NCBI GenBank assembly: GCA_015680685.1
Contig: MNCI01038007.1
Location: forward strand, 217,729 to 281,728
DNA length: 64,000 bases
Direction of reading: 5' to 3'
DNA from: Gnetum montanum
Taxonomy: Eukaryota; Streptophyta; Gnetopsida; Gnetales; Gnetaceae
A program made the position numbers and the translations under genes. Within the stretch, counting starts at the first letter, position 1. Every line of letters begins with the position of its first letter. Of this stretch, positions 32,085-43,052 are shown one piece after another. The notes under the pieces were generated by a model that was not told the origin of the DNA, did no database searches, and saw only the letters and a list, made by a program, of their open reading frames with translations.

Positions 32085-32740
32085 TGCTACGCTATGCAAC
32101 GCTATATAGCATAGCAAGCTTTGGGAGAGAGTTGTTCAAGCAGTCAATCGTAAATTGTTGCAAAATAAGATGTTACGCTATGCTATGCTATGCAGCGTAG
32201 CATAGTGTAGTGAGAGCAAATTAGGAAGGCTCAGCCTACTTAGTGATTTTCAATTGCACTAAGTTAGCACCTCTGACCTTCAAAAATAGTTACTTCACTC
32301 AACTCCAAGTTCTTCGGGAATGGCTCCTTCACTAAAAAATAGCAAACTTAGCAAAAATTAGGCCATGTTGGTCGCTATGCTACACTACGCTACGTAGCAT
32401 AGCACAACGTAGCAACTATACTAGAGCAACAAAAGGCATCTCAAAGGGTAGGATCAGTAAGTTTGCAAGTTTCGTAGTGCAAAAGGAAAAGTTTGCAGAT
32501 TGGCGATGTTTTTTGCAACTAAGGCCAGTTGCTACACTATGCTACGTAGTGTAGCGTAGAAAATATGCAATAAACAATTAGCATGCTTCAAAAGTTTCTG
32601 ACCTATGCAGCAGGACGCAATGCAAGTTTTTGCTTCGAACTAATGGCTACGCTATGCTATGCTGCATAGCGTAGCACGATGTAACAAGTTGCCATGCTAC
32701 ACCCAAATGCTACGCTATAAAGCATGGCATGGCGTAGTAG
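32085..32740 (+). repeat. U3 GCTACGCTA palindromes (RT-6)
   Basis: Six clusters near 32105, 32187, 32391, 32545, 32667 and 32722, for example TACACTACGCTACGTAGCAT at 32380-32400. Spacing is irregular (about 55-205 bp). Confidence 0.85.
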
Positions 32741-32942
32741 ACTGTTACGTCACATCAATGTACTTCACCTAATTACACCATTGGCACACATCTCCAAACT
32801 CTGACAACGTAATTACAGCATGGCAGGTTCGTCCAACAGACATGCACATCCAATGGTCATAGATGTCCATGAAGCATAGACAAGTCAACACAGGCCTAGG
32901 GCACATGGCATTCAAACCACATCTTTCGCGTTCCCTTGGTCC

Positions 32943-32950
32943 TATAAATA
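32943..32950 (+). promoter_or_regulatory. TATA box of RT-6 LTR
   Basis: TATAAATA within TCCTATAAATACCCC. Confidence 0.75.
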
Positions 32951-33443
32951 CCCCAATGATAAATGCTCATGAGGATGCTTTTTTTGATATTTTCGGTCAG
33001 ATGGATAGCAGGTGAATTGGTTGGCAAGTAAGCAAAAAGTTAGCATTGCATTCCTGAGCATTGTGAACATCTTGTTTGACACTACAAATAGTTAGCATTC
33101 TTGTTTGGAATTTTGTTCTGCTCTTTCCTACTATCCTCATAGAATTTTTGATTGTTGAATTCTGAGTTCGCATTTAAGCATACAATTTTCTTACTCTGGA
33201 AGTCTTGGTTACCTTTGGGATCTCTGCGCCTCCTAGCATCATGCAACCAATTGTATCCACCTTGATAGAGTGAAGTCATAATCTTGAAGTGGTGAATTTT
33301 CCTAACTACATTTTACTTTGTTTTCTTGCTTATCATTGCAATTTTATATTGTTTCTTATCCCTTTTGCATTTAAAGTTATCATTTTATGCTAGAAATCTC
33401 GTTTTCAAATTATCCATTTACGAAAGGTTATATTAACATTGAC

Positions 33444-33478
33444 TAAGTCCCTGTCTTATTGACCAAACCGTTCAGGGC
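33444..33478 (+). promoter_or_regulatory. Conserved R/U5 stem-loop, RT-6
   Basis: TAAGTCCCTGTCTTATTGAC with GTTCAGGGC; CCCTG and CAGGG arms intact. Confidence 0.5.
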
Positions 33479-33594
33479 ACCCTAGTTCTTCTTTATTTAG
33501 CACGGACCTCGCACGGATTCGAGGTTAAGACTATCATGATTGAGGACCTTTTGATGTTTTCCAGCCATCGACGTTTTCGGTCGCTATAGTTTTC

Positions 33595-33613
33595 TGGCGC
33601 TAGAAGGAGGGCC
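33595..33613 (+). other. Primer binding site of RT-6
   Basis: TGGCGCTAGAAGGAGGGCC, six nt after the LTR end, identical to RT-1. Confidence 0.85.
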
Positions 33614-33831
33614 TTTTAGTGCCCTTTCCATGTGTCATGGTAGTCCTATAAGTGTTCTATACCCTAATACACACTAGTGTAAAATTGACACCAATTTGCT
33701 ATTATTTACACATCATGCGGTGTAGATTGGTCACTTCGACAGTTCTTCCGAAACCCTACAGGACATAAAGCCTTAGATTGTCACTAGATTTTCTTGTTTT
33801 CGTCATTTGCAATCATTTTAGCTTCATAACA
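33614..33831 (+). other. Leader of RT-6
   Basis: Short leader with part of the block shared with RT-3 and RT-5 (GCGGTGTAGATTGGTCA). No tandem array. Confidence 0.5.
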
Positions 33832-36186
33832 ATGGCTGCTGCAACTACCTCTATTACTACTGCTAACCTCAAGGTTCCCCTCACAATCCAAGGCATCACA
33901 AGTGTCAAGCGACTGTCCAGCCCAGGGCTAGGGCCACGTCGGTCCCTCAGGATCCAAAACTAGGGACCTGAAGGCTTGGTTGAGCAACATGAATAATACA
34001 ACTTCCTCTATGCTAAGGTGCAAGCAAACCTATGCTTAGATGCACAAGAATTTAAAGAGAAGTGTAGCTTCGAGTTCACCTACTACAACAAGAAGGAATT
34101 TATTCCCACTCCCAATGCTTTCATCCATTTGACAGAAGCACAACAATGGCTCTTAGATCAACTGATACGTTTGTCTAAGCCTGGTGAGGTGCAAGACGTA
34201 GGGCCTCACCATGACGAGGTCTTCCAAGATAGATAGGAGGAACTGGATTCTCAATCTAACAGGGGGGGTCAAGTCAACCCCATCACCATCCCTCCTACCC
34301 AGTCCTTCTAGACCAATCCACTAACTATTGTCGCTCCCTTTGGGATTATGGCCATGCCACTGTAGCCTACAATTCCACCTGTCATGGGTAGTCGTACCAT
34401 GCCTATGGCATATGAAAATGGCCACATCCCTTTATTGACTTTAGTCTCCATTCCTCCACAAGTTATTCATCAATCCCTTTTTGCTTTGCAACATGCCCCA
34501 ATCATAGCTACCCTGCCGCATGTTCATACCATACCTACTCCACAGTCGTATGCAAATTCTGTTTCCATTCCTACATTCCCATTTGTCCCACCAAGTACGG
34601 TGGGCCAAGGCCCATCCACATAGTGGACCCCATTCACTTCTTTGCCTATTCCACAACCATCGTAGATATCTCATTATGTTCACCCTCAGACTTACCAAAT
34701 CCTGCAAACGATACAACCTAGCACGAGAATATGGTCTTTTCCACCTCACACACAAGCCGTCCATTCTGTGGCACAACCAAAGGCTACTACTTCAACAACA
34801 CCACCTGCCGGGTGGTGGGGAGCATAGCCACCACCATTCATAGGGGCCACCCCAATGGTATTGTCGATGGATCACATCGTCCCCCCTGCCATTCCATAGA
34901 TGGGAACTACCTTTGAAATTCCCCAGCCCTCCACATTGTCGCAAGGTCTAGATAAAGCATTCCAGCTTATCCAAACCCTTATCTAGAAAATAAAATGCCT
35001 TCAGGATCTCAGATCTAACACGGTACAAGTCAAGGACTTTTACCAGGACAATCCCATCAGCCCTGTAATCCCCGTACTCACGTTAACCCCAGGGATGTCC
35101 CTCCCACACTTCACAAAGTAAAATGGGGAGGGAGATCCCAATGCACATCTTGTTACCTTTAGATCTAAATCCCTTCTATTGCAAAAATGGCCACACATGA
35201 TTATATGTGTCTTTGCCATGTCTCTAGCATGGAAAGCCTTGGATTGATACCACACGCTACCATGCTCATGTATTTCAACTCTAGAGGAGCTTCTGACCCA
35301 GTTCATGATAGGCTTCAAGTATAACTTGAAAGAAGAAACCACACTAGATCAGTTGATGAGTGTGAAGTAGGATCCTTTGGAACCGGTCCAAAAGTTCATC
35401 TAGCATTGGAGTGAAACCCTTAATAAAATATGGGAGCCTATCGTAGAGGCCCACTTGCTGGCCATCTTCAAGGATGCAGTAAATGACTTCATCAAGTCTA
35501 AACTATATTACCTTGTTCCCACACTCATAGTTAGGTCTTCACTTAGACTAAGAGCATACAATATGCAGCCAAGGCTAGCAAAGACCTAGCCTATGTTGCC
35601 TACAAGAACACCTTCACAATGAAGGACAAGGATAATGCCCCAACAACCACAGTGGCCACTGTGGTGACCAAGGCCAAGCCCGAACCTAGTAACAATGGTA
35701 ACAAGAACAACAAGAAACCAACGGCACCTGCAGCTAACCCCACGCCCAAGTAGGGAAACACATCAAAACCTACCATACCTGCACTCGATATTTGCACAAC
35801 CCAAATGAAACTTTGAGTGTAAAGATCACTCAAAGTATACCCCACTACCTCTCAAGCCTTTAGAACTTCGGAAGTAGCTATTGCTAGTAGGGCACATCCA
35901 ACATAAGTAGATGTTAGAGGAGGGAATCAAACAACATCAGTGCTACTGCGAGCTCCTCAAGAACCCCTCTTTGGCCTTGCCTAATGAGCCTCTAGTTCCT
36001 AAGGGTTTTAGGCTAGATAGGTTTTGTGACTACCACCAGCAATGTGGTCACAACATGGATTACTGTCTGGCGGTAATGGATGACATCCAAAGGTTGATTG
36101 ATCAGGGGAAACTGGTGTTGGACGAAAGCAATCCAGTATGCCCTGCACATCTACAAAGACCCCCTTAACGTCAACAACGCAGGTTA
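33832..36186 (+). pseudogene. gag (RT-6)
   Basis: Start at ATG 33832 (AACAATGGCTGCT): MAAATTSITTANLKVPLTIQ, with an upstream in-frame ATG at 33778 judged to be leader. Then YNFLYAKVQANLCLDAQEFK and HLTEAQQWLLDQLIRL. A P/Q-rich stretch covers ~34260-34930. The gag core follows (LPHFTK*NGEGDPNAHLVTF, WPHMIICVFAMSLAWKALD, ISTLEELLTQFMIGFKYNLK), then the zinc-knuckle-like FCDYHQQCGHNMDYC at ~36020-36065. It ends at HIYKDPLNVNNAGY where the RT-7 LTR begins at 36187. Stops recur at the positions hit in RT-5 (KALD*Y, MSVK*D). Confidence 0.88.
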
Positions 36187-36300
36187 TGTCCAACGATAGA
36201 AAACATCGGTAGCTGAAAGAACACCGACAGGTTGTCGATCATTGATAGTCTTCATCCCGTTTCCACAGGAGGGCCATGCTAGATTGAATGGAAATGGGGT

Positions 36301-36336
36301 GCGCTAAACAGTCTGTTCGATCAGATAGGGACTTAG
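36301..36336 (-). promoter_or_regulatory. Conserved R/U5 stem-loop, RT-7
   Basis: AAGTCCCTATCTGATCGAAC on minus, with a second arm (TTTAGCGC) that has lost most pairing. Confidence 0.4.
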
Positions 36337-36838
36337 TCGATGTCAATATAACCTTTTGCAACATGTGATTTGAAAGCAATAGTAATAGCACAAAGTAATG
36401 CTTAAATGTAAAAGATACAAAAAATAGTGTAAAATGCAATAGTAAACAGGAGCCAAAGTAAAAATGCAGTTAGAAAATGCACCACTTTGAAGCTATGACT
36501 TCACTCTGTCAAGATGGATACTATCAGTTGCACAACACTAAGAAGTGCAGAGATCTCGAGAGTAACCAAGATGTGTAGAGCAAGACGGCTGTGTGCTTGA
36601 ACGTGGACTTAGGCATTAACAATGCAAAGTGCTACCAAGATGGTAGGGAAAATCATAATAGAATGCCAACTGAGAATGCTAACTCTTTACAATGTCAAAT
36701 AGAAAGCTTACAATGCTCAAGGTTACAGTGCTAATGTTTTTCTTATTAGCTAACAAAATTGCTAGCCAACCATATTGCCAAAGAAACCTGGACCCCCTTT
36801 TTTTTCTGGAGAGCCCCTCTGAGCATTGCTCATTAGGG

Positions 36839-36846
36839 TATTTATA
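36839..36846 (-). promoter_or_regulatory. TATA box of RT-7 3' LTR
   Basis: TATAAATA on minus (TCCTATAAATACCC). In a 3' LTR it would drive outward transcription into RT-6. Confidence 0.7.
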
Positions 36847-37039
36847 GGACTGAGGGCATGCAAAAGATGCGGTTTGGATGCCACATGCCATGGGCTTATG
36901 CTAACCTGTCTATGCTACACGTGCCTGCACGACCATTGGGCTAGTCTTCCATGATGTAATTACAAGCCTACCATGTTGTAATTACACTGTCAAAGAAACA
37001 GTGTGATTAGGTAGAGTGCATAGATGTAGCGTAACTACC

Positions 37040-37630
37040 TACCATGCTTTGCTATGCTTTGTAGCGTAGCATGTTTGGTGTAACGTAGCATCTTGTCATG
37101 CTGTGCTATGCTACGCAATGTAGCGTACCATAGTGTAGCTACCAGTTCAAAGAAAAACATTTGCGTTGTGTCTTGTTACATGCATTGGAAACCTTTGAAG
37201 TGCACTGACTATTTATTGCATGTTTGTTACGCTATGCTACTCTACATAGTGTATCATAGTGTAGCAGCCATTCTTAGTCGCAAAAAATGTCACGAATATG
37301 CAAACTGTGCCTTTTGCACTACAAAGCTTGCAAACTTACTGATCCCACCCTTTGAGATGCCTTCTGTCACTTTCACAGAATTTCTACACCACGTTTTTCC
37401 ATGTAGCTTAGCATAGCATAGCAACAAACATGACCTTCTTTTGCCAAATTTGCTGCTTTTTGATGGAAGGAGACATTGCTGAAGGACTTGATGTCAGGCG
37501 AGGGGACTAACCATCTAGATTTTGTTGCTCTATGCTACGCTGCATGGCATAGCATAGAGTTACATCATGCTCCTGCAAACGTCTTCTGAAGTTTGCTACG
37601 CTACATAGCATAGCGTAGCATAGCAAAACT
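37040..37630 (-). repeat. U3 GCTACGCTA palindromes (RT-7)
   Basis: Six clusters near 37065, 37118, 37245, 37410, 37545 and 37610, for example TGCTATGCTACGCAATGTAG at 37103-37122. Confidence 0.85.
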
Positions 37631-37883
37631 GCTTGACTTAGAAAACTTGCTGAAGCGTTTTGCGCACTCTGAGCATCACTCCTAAGTGCGCTGTTAGCTG
37701 GATGAGTTAATCAGGTGGGTAGTCTGGAGGATCCGTTTAGCCTGTTGACACCTATGGTAGAAAACTTTCCAAAGTGGACAATCTAAACATCAGAGCGTCC
37801 ATCTCCTAAAGAACTATCGTAACACTATGCGAATTGAAAAGACCTAGTGAAGTAAGGATGCATTCAAATTTTGGGGTGTTTCA

Positions 37884-37896
37884 TTAGCCCCTCTTT
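37884..37896 (-). other. Polypurine tract of RT-7
   Basis: AAAGAGGGGCTAA on the minus strand, immediately before the LTR start; plus-strand DNA primer site. It lies inside an extended inverted repeat spanning 37875-37949. Confidence 0.85.
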
Positions 37897-37987
37897 GTTG
37901 ACATCTAGAGGATGGGCTCGAGAGATGTTGACAAAGAATACGAAACACCACGGAAGACACGACGCTAACGTTGTTGCTCGATGATGG

Positions 37988-38937
37988 TCAAGATCTCACT
38001 TGGCTATGCTTGAGAGTGAAAGGGAAAAGTAGGGAGGATGGAGGATCAGAAAAAGGGTAAAGATGAGGTTTAGCAAAGTCCCTCGTTGGATTTCTCTTGA
38101 GGGAGTTGTTCACATTTTCATCTTTACTTTCACTGACCTTCGACCCCTTGTAGGACAAGTGTTTCTTTCCCAAGATGAGTTGTGTTACATCTGTGTGGGG
38201 TTTTGACCTACCTACAGATGCTTCCCATATGACGAGTTGTGTTATGCACATCATGAAATTTGCACTCTAAAGTAGCCAAGCTAGTTGAGGCACTCACTTT
38301 GCGATGCCGTAGCATTTGCTATTGTGGTAACTCGTACTTTCGACTACATCCTATAAGCACGACGGAGAGCAAAACATCCATGATGCAAAGAGAGGGCAAA
38401 GGTCTTGCTTGCTACAGACGTTGTTGAAGCTCTTAGACATCTATTCTGGTGCAGAGTGTCCAAAGTAGGAATGCCAATAGTAGCCTTGGTAGCACCATCG
38501 TGGTGGAGCTTGTGTCGAAGGCGTAGGGACCTTCTATGAGTGTAGATGCTCCGGAATCCCTACCAATGGCATGCATTCTCAGTTCAGCTATGGGATCAGC
38601 TACCACATAGCTAAACATTGTATGAGCCTAGGCATCAGCAGGGAGCTGGAGGGTAACAATATTATGGTTGGGCCACAATACTGCTGGAACTCCAGCAGTG
38701 AGCACTAGTCAAGGAACTACCGTTAAGGTGGTGGGTCGTGGAGAAAATGTGTTCGAAGGGCCAGTGCGATGTCATATGACATCTCCGAAGGGTTAGCATG
38801 ATTCCAAGGGTGGAAAAATCATGTACATTCCAGATTGTGTTCTCATTGCATCATGAACTACATTCTAGAGCTACAACGTCCCACCCCCACGTCGGCACTG
38901 TGCACGCTCGTTTGATGTGTACTCGGTGCAGATGCAT
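37988..38937 (-). pseudogene. 3' ORF region (RT-7)
   Basis: From ATG at 38937: MHLHRVHIKRACTVPTWGWD, then LGIMLTLRRCHMTSHWPFE. In a second frame: AVLWPNHNIVTLQLPADA and MFSYVVADPIAELRMHAIGR (RT-8: MFSYVVANLIAELSMHSFDG). In a third: MMCITQLVIWEASVGRSKPH, DVTQLILGKKHLSYKG and a basic tail, an 88-codon open frame at 38254-37988. It is unclear whether this was one ORF with frameshifts, several, or a spliced gene. Same strand as pol; function unknown. Confidence 0.5.
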
Positions 38938-38984
38938 GCTAGGGATGTGACGCGAACCCAGTTTAAGGTCTTGTTAGACTATGT

Positions 38985-39240
38985 GCTGGGTTAGGATCCC
39001 AGTAGACTGCTATGTTGGTTTAAGGTCCCAATAAATCATACATGCCAGTTTAACATCATAGCAGACTAGCTATGCCAGTTTATAGTCATAGTGGACCAGT
39101 TGTGCTAGTTTCACGTCATAGCGAACGGTCGCCACTAGTTTAACATTGTAGCGGACGCTGCTTATTGTCGCCAGTATAACATCATAGTATACGCTACTTG
39201 TTGCCACCATTTTATCATCATAGTGGATGCTACTTGTTGC
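38985..39240 (-). repeat. Array downstream of integrase (RT-7)
   Basis: Seven to eight units, plus-strand form TATGCCAGTTTATAGTCATA, i.e. the reverse of CTATGAY-TAAACTGGCA. Confidence 0.85.
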
Positions 39241-39249
39241 ATTCATGCT

Positions 39250-40340
39250 TCAGATGTAGTACAACTTGAGGTACAAGTGATTCACCAGGTTGGCGAACTC
39301 GCTACTATCCATGTCCACCAGCTTGAATGCTCCATTCTCGAAGGCATTAGTAACCATGTAAGGGCCTTCCTAGTTGGTTGAGAATTTTCTCGCATGCTCA
39401 TGTACAAATTTGAGGACAAGGTCTCCCTTCTGTAGTGGTCATCGATGCAGGTCTACATAGTGTCGTTGCTATTGTTTGCTCTAGTAACGCTCTATGTGGC
39501 TTAGTGTCTACGCATGCTCCTCCTCTATTGACTCGAGATCGATGATCCATGACTCATTGTTCTGGGCTTCGCTTACAAAATATGAGAGGATCATCTAGAG
39601 TGATCGTACCTGAAACTCAAGAGGCAACATAGATTCAGATCCATAAACAAGACTGTAAGGATTCTTACTTGTTGCGGTTCTACACATCATCTTGTAGGCC
39701 CATAGAATGTAGAGCATTTGCTCATGCCACCACCTCTTGCTATTGCTAAGCATCTACTTTTGCAAGTTGATGATGGACTTATTTGTAGCCTCCTCCTGTC
39801 CATTCACTTGCAGGTAGTATAGGGAGGAGAATGATTGCCTAATGCCTAGATTGCTATAGAAGGTTTGGGTTTTTGTACTACTGAATTGTGGCCCATTGTC
39901 AGTTATAATAGTCATTGGAAGCCAAAACCTTATCACGATGTTATCCAGGATGAAGTGACAGATCTATTAAGATGTCGTCTTCCTCAAGGGGATGGCTTCC
40001 ACCCACTTAGTAAAATACTCGGTGGCGGTGATAATGAAGCGATGCCCTACGAAGGACTTAGGCCTGATAGGTCCTATGAGGTCTAGTCCCCATCATTGGA
40101 AAGGCCATGTGATTTGCATTGGGTGCAGATATGTAGGTGAGACATGTATGAGATTTGTGTATCTCTGGCACGTGTCACACATCTTGACTTTTGACAAGCA
40201 GTCACGCTCCATGTGGGGCCAATAGTACCATAGGAGTCTGATTTTTGCAGGCATAGCCCTAGGTGCTATGTGTCCGCCACACAGTCCCTCATGTACTTCA
40301 TTAACTACCTTCTGCACCTACTCCCCACCCATTCATGCCA
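39250..40340 (-). pseudogene. Integrase (RT-7)
   Basis: HEGLCGGHIAPRAMPAKIRL and CDTCQRYTNLIHVSP form a complete HHCC domain. GLDLIGPI, IITDNGPQFSSTKTQTF and QVNGQEEATNKSIINL keep D, D and E. The C-terminal part reads KFSTN*EGPYMV and ends LKLYYI* at 39250. Stops near 40090, 39970 and in the C-terminal third. Confidence 0.88.
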
Positions 40341-40408
40341 GCAATATCCCATCATAGGAATGTCGGCATAGGATGTCAATTCCCATGAGCGTATATTGTC
40401 GGGCATGC

Positions 40409-41454
40409 TTATGGATCATATTTCTCTAGGCTTAGTGGGGGTTTGCCATGTTTTAGGTAGGCTTTAATGTTAGCGTGCCACTCTTGGGTATCCACAGCAA
40501 TGATGGAGGCCACATGTCCCACTTGAGTGATAGGTTTAGTACATTCGACAATCGAAGTTAGCATATTTGCAAATGCGTGTGGTGGAAAGTTTAATGCAAG
40601 GGTGGCTAAGGTATCTACCATGGTGTTCTCATTGTGTGGCACGTGTTGCACATCTGTGGTTGAAAATCACTTAAGTAGGATTTTGCTAGATCATGATAGG
40701 GTTGTAGGTGTGTAGCTTTGTAGGCATAGACCTCAGTGATTTGGTTCACAACTAGTTGTGAATCATCAGGAATTGCCAAGTGTTGTATGCGTAGTGTTTG
40801 TGTAGCTGAGAGGCCTCTGAGTAGCCCCTCATACTCTACCACATTGTTGGTGCAGGGGAATGCAAAATGATAAGAAAACAGGTGCATTTCCCTAGAGGAA
40901 AACATAATGATGGCATCTGCACTACCTCCTTGGATGGTTGAGGTGCCTTTGAAGTGTAAAGTAACTTCCAGGTGCAATGGGATGATGTTGATAGTGCCAA
41001 CATGCTCATCTAGGAATTCGAGATCTATGGTTGCGTGGTCATCGATGGGTGAGGCTGTAAGTTGCATTGCTATGGCATGACCCTTAGTCAGCGACTGGCT
41101 TAGATAGTGTAGGTCAAACACCATAGTTATTGCTTTCCATTGGACTATCTTGTTGCTTTCATACAGGTTGTTAGTGATAGCCCAGAGTATGTTGCTTTTG
41201 CAAATGATGTTAACTGCACTGTGAAATAGATAGTGCCTCCCTTCTTTAATAGATACTATGAAACCTAACATGCATCCGATTTTCACCCCGAAGACACACT
41301 TCCTCGGATTAAGGCATAAATCGTGCATTTGACAACACTTGAGGACTACCCCTAGATCGCATGGGTGATCAGCTGCCTTCTTAGACTTGACTGCTATATC
41401 ATCCACATAGTCGTTTAATGTTTCTAGAATGTAGTCATTGAAGATATAAGTCAT
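40409..41454 (-). pseudogene. RT end fused to RNase H by deletion; archaeal-type RNase H (RT-7)
   Basis: A 279-codon open frame (41454-40615) starts in RT (MTYIFNDYILETLNDYVDDI, YVDD intact) and runs to MLGFIVS. It then jumps in frame to KEGRHYLFHSAVNIICKSN of the retroviral RNase H, losing about 150 residues of RT thumb, connection and RNase H present in RT-8. It continues into archaeal-type RNase H: LHFKGTSTIQ, where the catalytic FDGAS has become FKGTS, then NNVVEYEGLLRGL and PDDSQLVVNQITEVYAYK. The last block (ENTMVDTLATLALNF) is in another frame at 40651-40409. Confidence 0.85.
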
Positions 41455-41457
41455 GGC

Positions 41458-42347
41458 TCATTGGTAGGTTTCTCGGGTGTTCTTGAGCCCAAAAGGCATC
41501 ATGGTGTAACAAAAGGTACCCCATGGGGTCATTAAGGTTGTTGCTAGCTGATGCTCTGGGTTGATGTGAATTTGGTTGTATCTGGAGAAATCATCCATAA
41601 AGGATAGCAGGGAATGACTAGCCGTAGTGTCAATGAGTTGATTGATGCTTAAAAGCAAGAAATCATTCTTGATCATTGTTTTGTTCAGATCCCGGAAGTC
41701 TATACAGATTCATATTCCTCCCGTTTTCATAGAAACCATGACAATGTTGGACACCCATTTCTAATAATCAACTACGCGGATGAAACCATCTTGGTATAGC
41801 TTTGTGATTTCATGCCTTATGGTTAGTGTGATTTCTAGCTTAACCTTACAAGCTTTTTGCATGACTACCTTCATGCATAGGTCTAGGAGGATGTTGTGTT
41901 ATATTAGCCTCAGATCTAAACTCAGCATGTCACTGTCTGACCATGCGAAGAATTTGATGTTGTCTTGTAGAATCTTGGCTATGTTTTTGTGCATATGTGC
42001 ATCTAGGAGGGAGCTAAGTTTTAACATTTTTACTTCCCCCTTGGACGTGGTCACAAGCATCTTGATGAGAGGGTCCCCAGTTACATCCCCAACCTCCAAA
42101 TCTAGAGTTCAGACCAGATGCTCGGGCCATTCTAGGGATGTTTCTAAGGACACTATGGTGCTAGTTGTAGTTGATCCCCAGTTGATTAGGTCTAGGTTCA
42201 ATGGTCTTGTGAGCTTACCATGTCGACCTGCTAAAGATAAATATGTGGAGAGATTAAGATCGATTTTTATTTTTTGCTTAACCTATCAAGATGAGATGAA
42301 AGCCTGGTTAAGAGGCATTTGTTGGTAGTAATCGTGTATAATGAAAA
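41458..42347 (-). pseudogene. Reverse transcriptase, N-terminal half (RT-7)
   Basis: Begins after a CTTTGCAAG acceptor-like site. Linker: MEVGDVTGDPLIKMLVTTSK, LSSLLDAHMHKNIAKILQDN. RT blocks follow in mixed frames: VVDY*KWVSNIVMVSMKTGG, IKNDFLLLSINQLIDT, LLSFMDDFSRYNQIHINPEH (catalytic Asp) and PFGLKNTRETYQ. A stop at 41457 precedes the YVDD-containing frame. Confidence 0.85.
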
Positions 42348-43052
42348 CTTGCAAAGCAATGACAAGATGTAACTAGCGAACTATGATGTAAAGATTAAAA
42401 TTTTTCTAGTTTAAAGTCATGGAAGACCACTATGGCATGGAGATGTAGAGCTGCTAAAATAAGAAATGTAAAACTATCGATGTGAAAACGTGAAACTGCT
42501 AGAAAATTTAGAACTGCCAATGCGAAAACGTGAGACTACTAGTTTAGCATCATTGTAGACTATGAACATATAATAGATCAAAACTACTAGTTTCAAGTCT
42601 TTTCATACCGTTAAAGTTGCTACTACACTAGGATTGCTAGTTTAAGGTCTTTCCGGACTGGTAACGAGAGTGGAACGCTACACTAAAAATGCTAGTTTAA
42701 GGTCTTTTCAGACCGGTAATGAAAACTATAGTTTTTTTTCATTTTTTGTAAAAGAAAGAAGTTATCTTGGAGTGTGTCAAGGTTTTAATGCCAACAGTGC
42801 TGCTATGTCATGGTGAGCATGCTACGTTGTATGGCGCACTTCGCATTAATTGGAGAGAGAGCAGAACATTTTCCTTTTTTATCATTATGGCCATAAATAG
42901 GGATTAAACCTTGGTAAGCTTGTCATTCTTACCATAAGAGCGCAGAGTCCACATTCAGAGCATAAGGTGATTTCGGAGCATGGAGCGATTGTGCTAACAG
43001 CAAACAAGGTGATTTTTTGCATAGTGATGAGGAAAAGTCTGCGAGTAGGACG
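42348..43052 (+). promoter_or_regulatory. Divergent spacer with array and accessory-gene promoter (RT-7)
   Basis: Pol leaves to the left and the accessory gene to the right. It holds an array at ~42395-42735 (TAGTTTAAGGTCTTTTCAGA, GACCGGTAATG). A TATA-like CCATAAATAGGGATT at 42891-42905, about 150 nt before the ATG, is matched in RT-8 at 55824-55838. Confidence 0.55.

Larger units (their letters stand above)
31852..33588 (+). repeat. 5' LTR of RT-6 (1737 bp)
   Basis: Starts TGAAACACCCCAAATTTT and ends TTTCGGTCGCTATA (TACA with one change), followed by the PBS. Confidence 0.9.
31852..36186 (+). mobile_element. RT-6: 5' LTR and gag, inserted in RT-5
   Basis: Plus-strand 5' LTR, PBS, leader and gag, cut inside gag at 36186 by the 3' LTR of RT-7. 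Candidate target duplication TACAG at 31847-31851. Upstream of the LTR there is no polypurine tract but broken RT-5 3' ORF sequence, so this is a 5' LTR of a new element and not the 3' LTR of RT-5. Confidence 0.8.
36187..37883 (-). repeat. 3' LTR of RT-7 (1697 bp)
   Basis: Minus-strand start TGAAACACCCCAAAATTTG at 37883, directly after the PPT; end ATCGTTGGACA at 36187, abutting RT-6 gag codons. Confidence 0.9.

Noticed and set aside
32085-32740. MITE insertions or hairpin DNA transposons
   Set aside because: The palindromes lack target duplications and terminal-repeat borders and occur at equivalent U3 places in five LTRs, so they are LTR components.
31852-33588. 3' LTR of RT-5
   Set aside because: No polypurine tract precedes it, RT-5 sequence is cut mid-region, a PBS and new gag follow, and its length and U3 differ from the RT-5 5' LTR.
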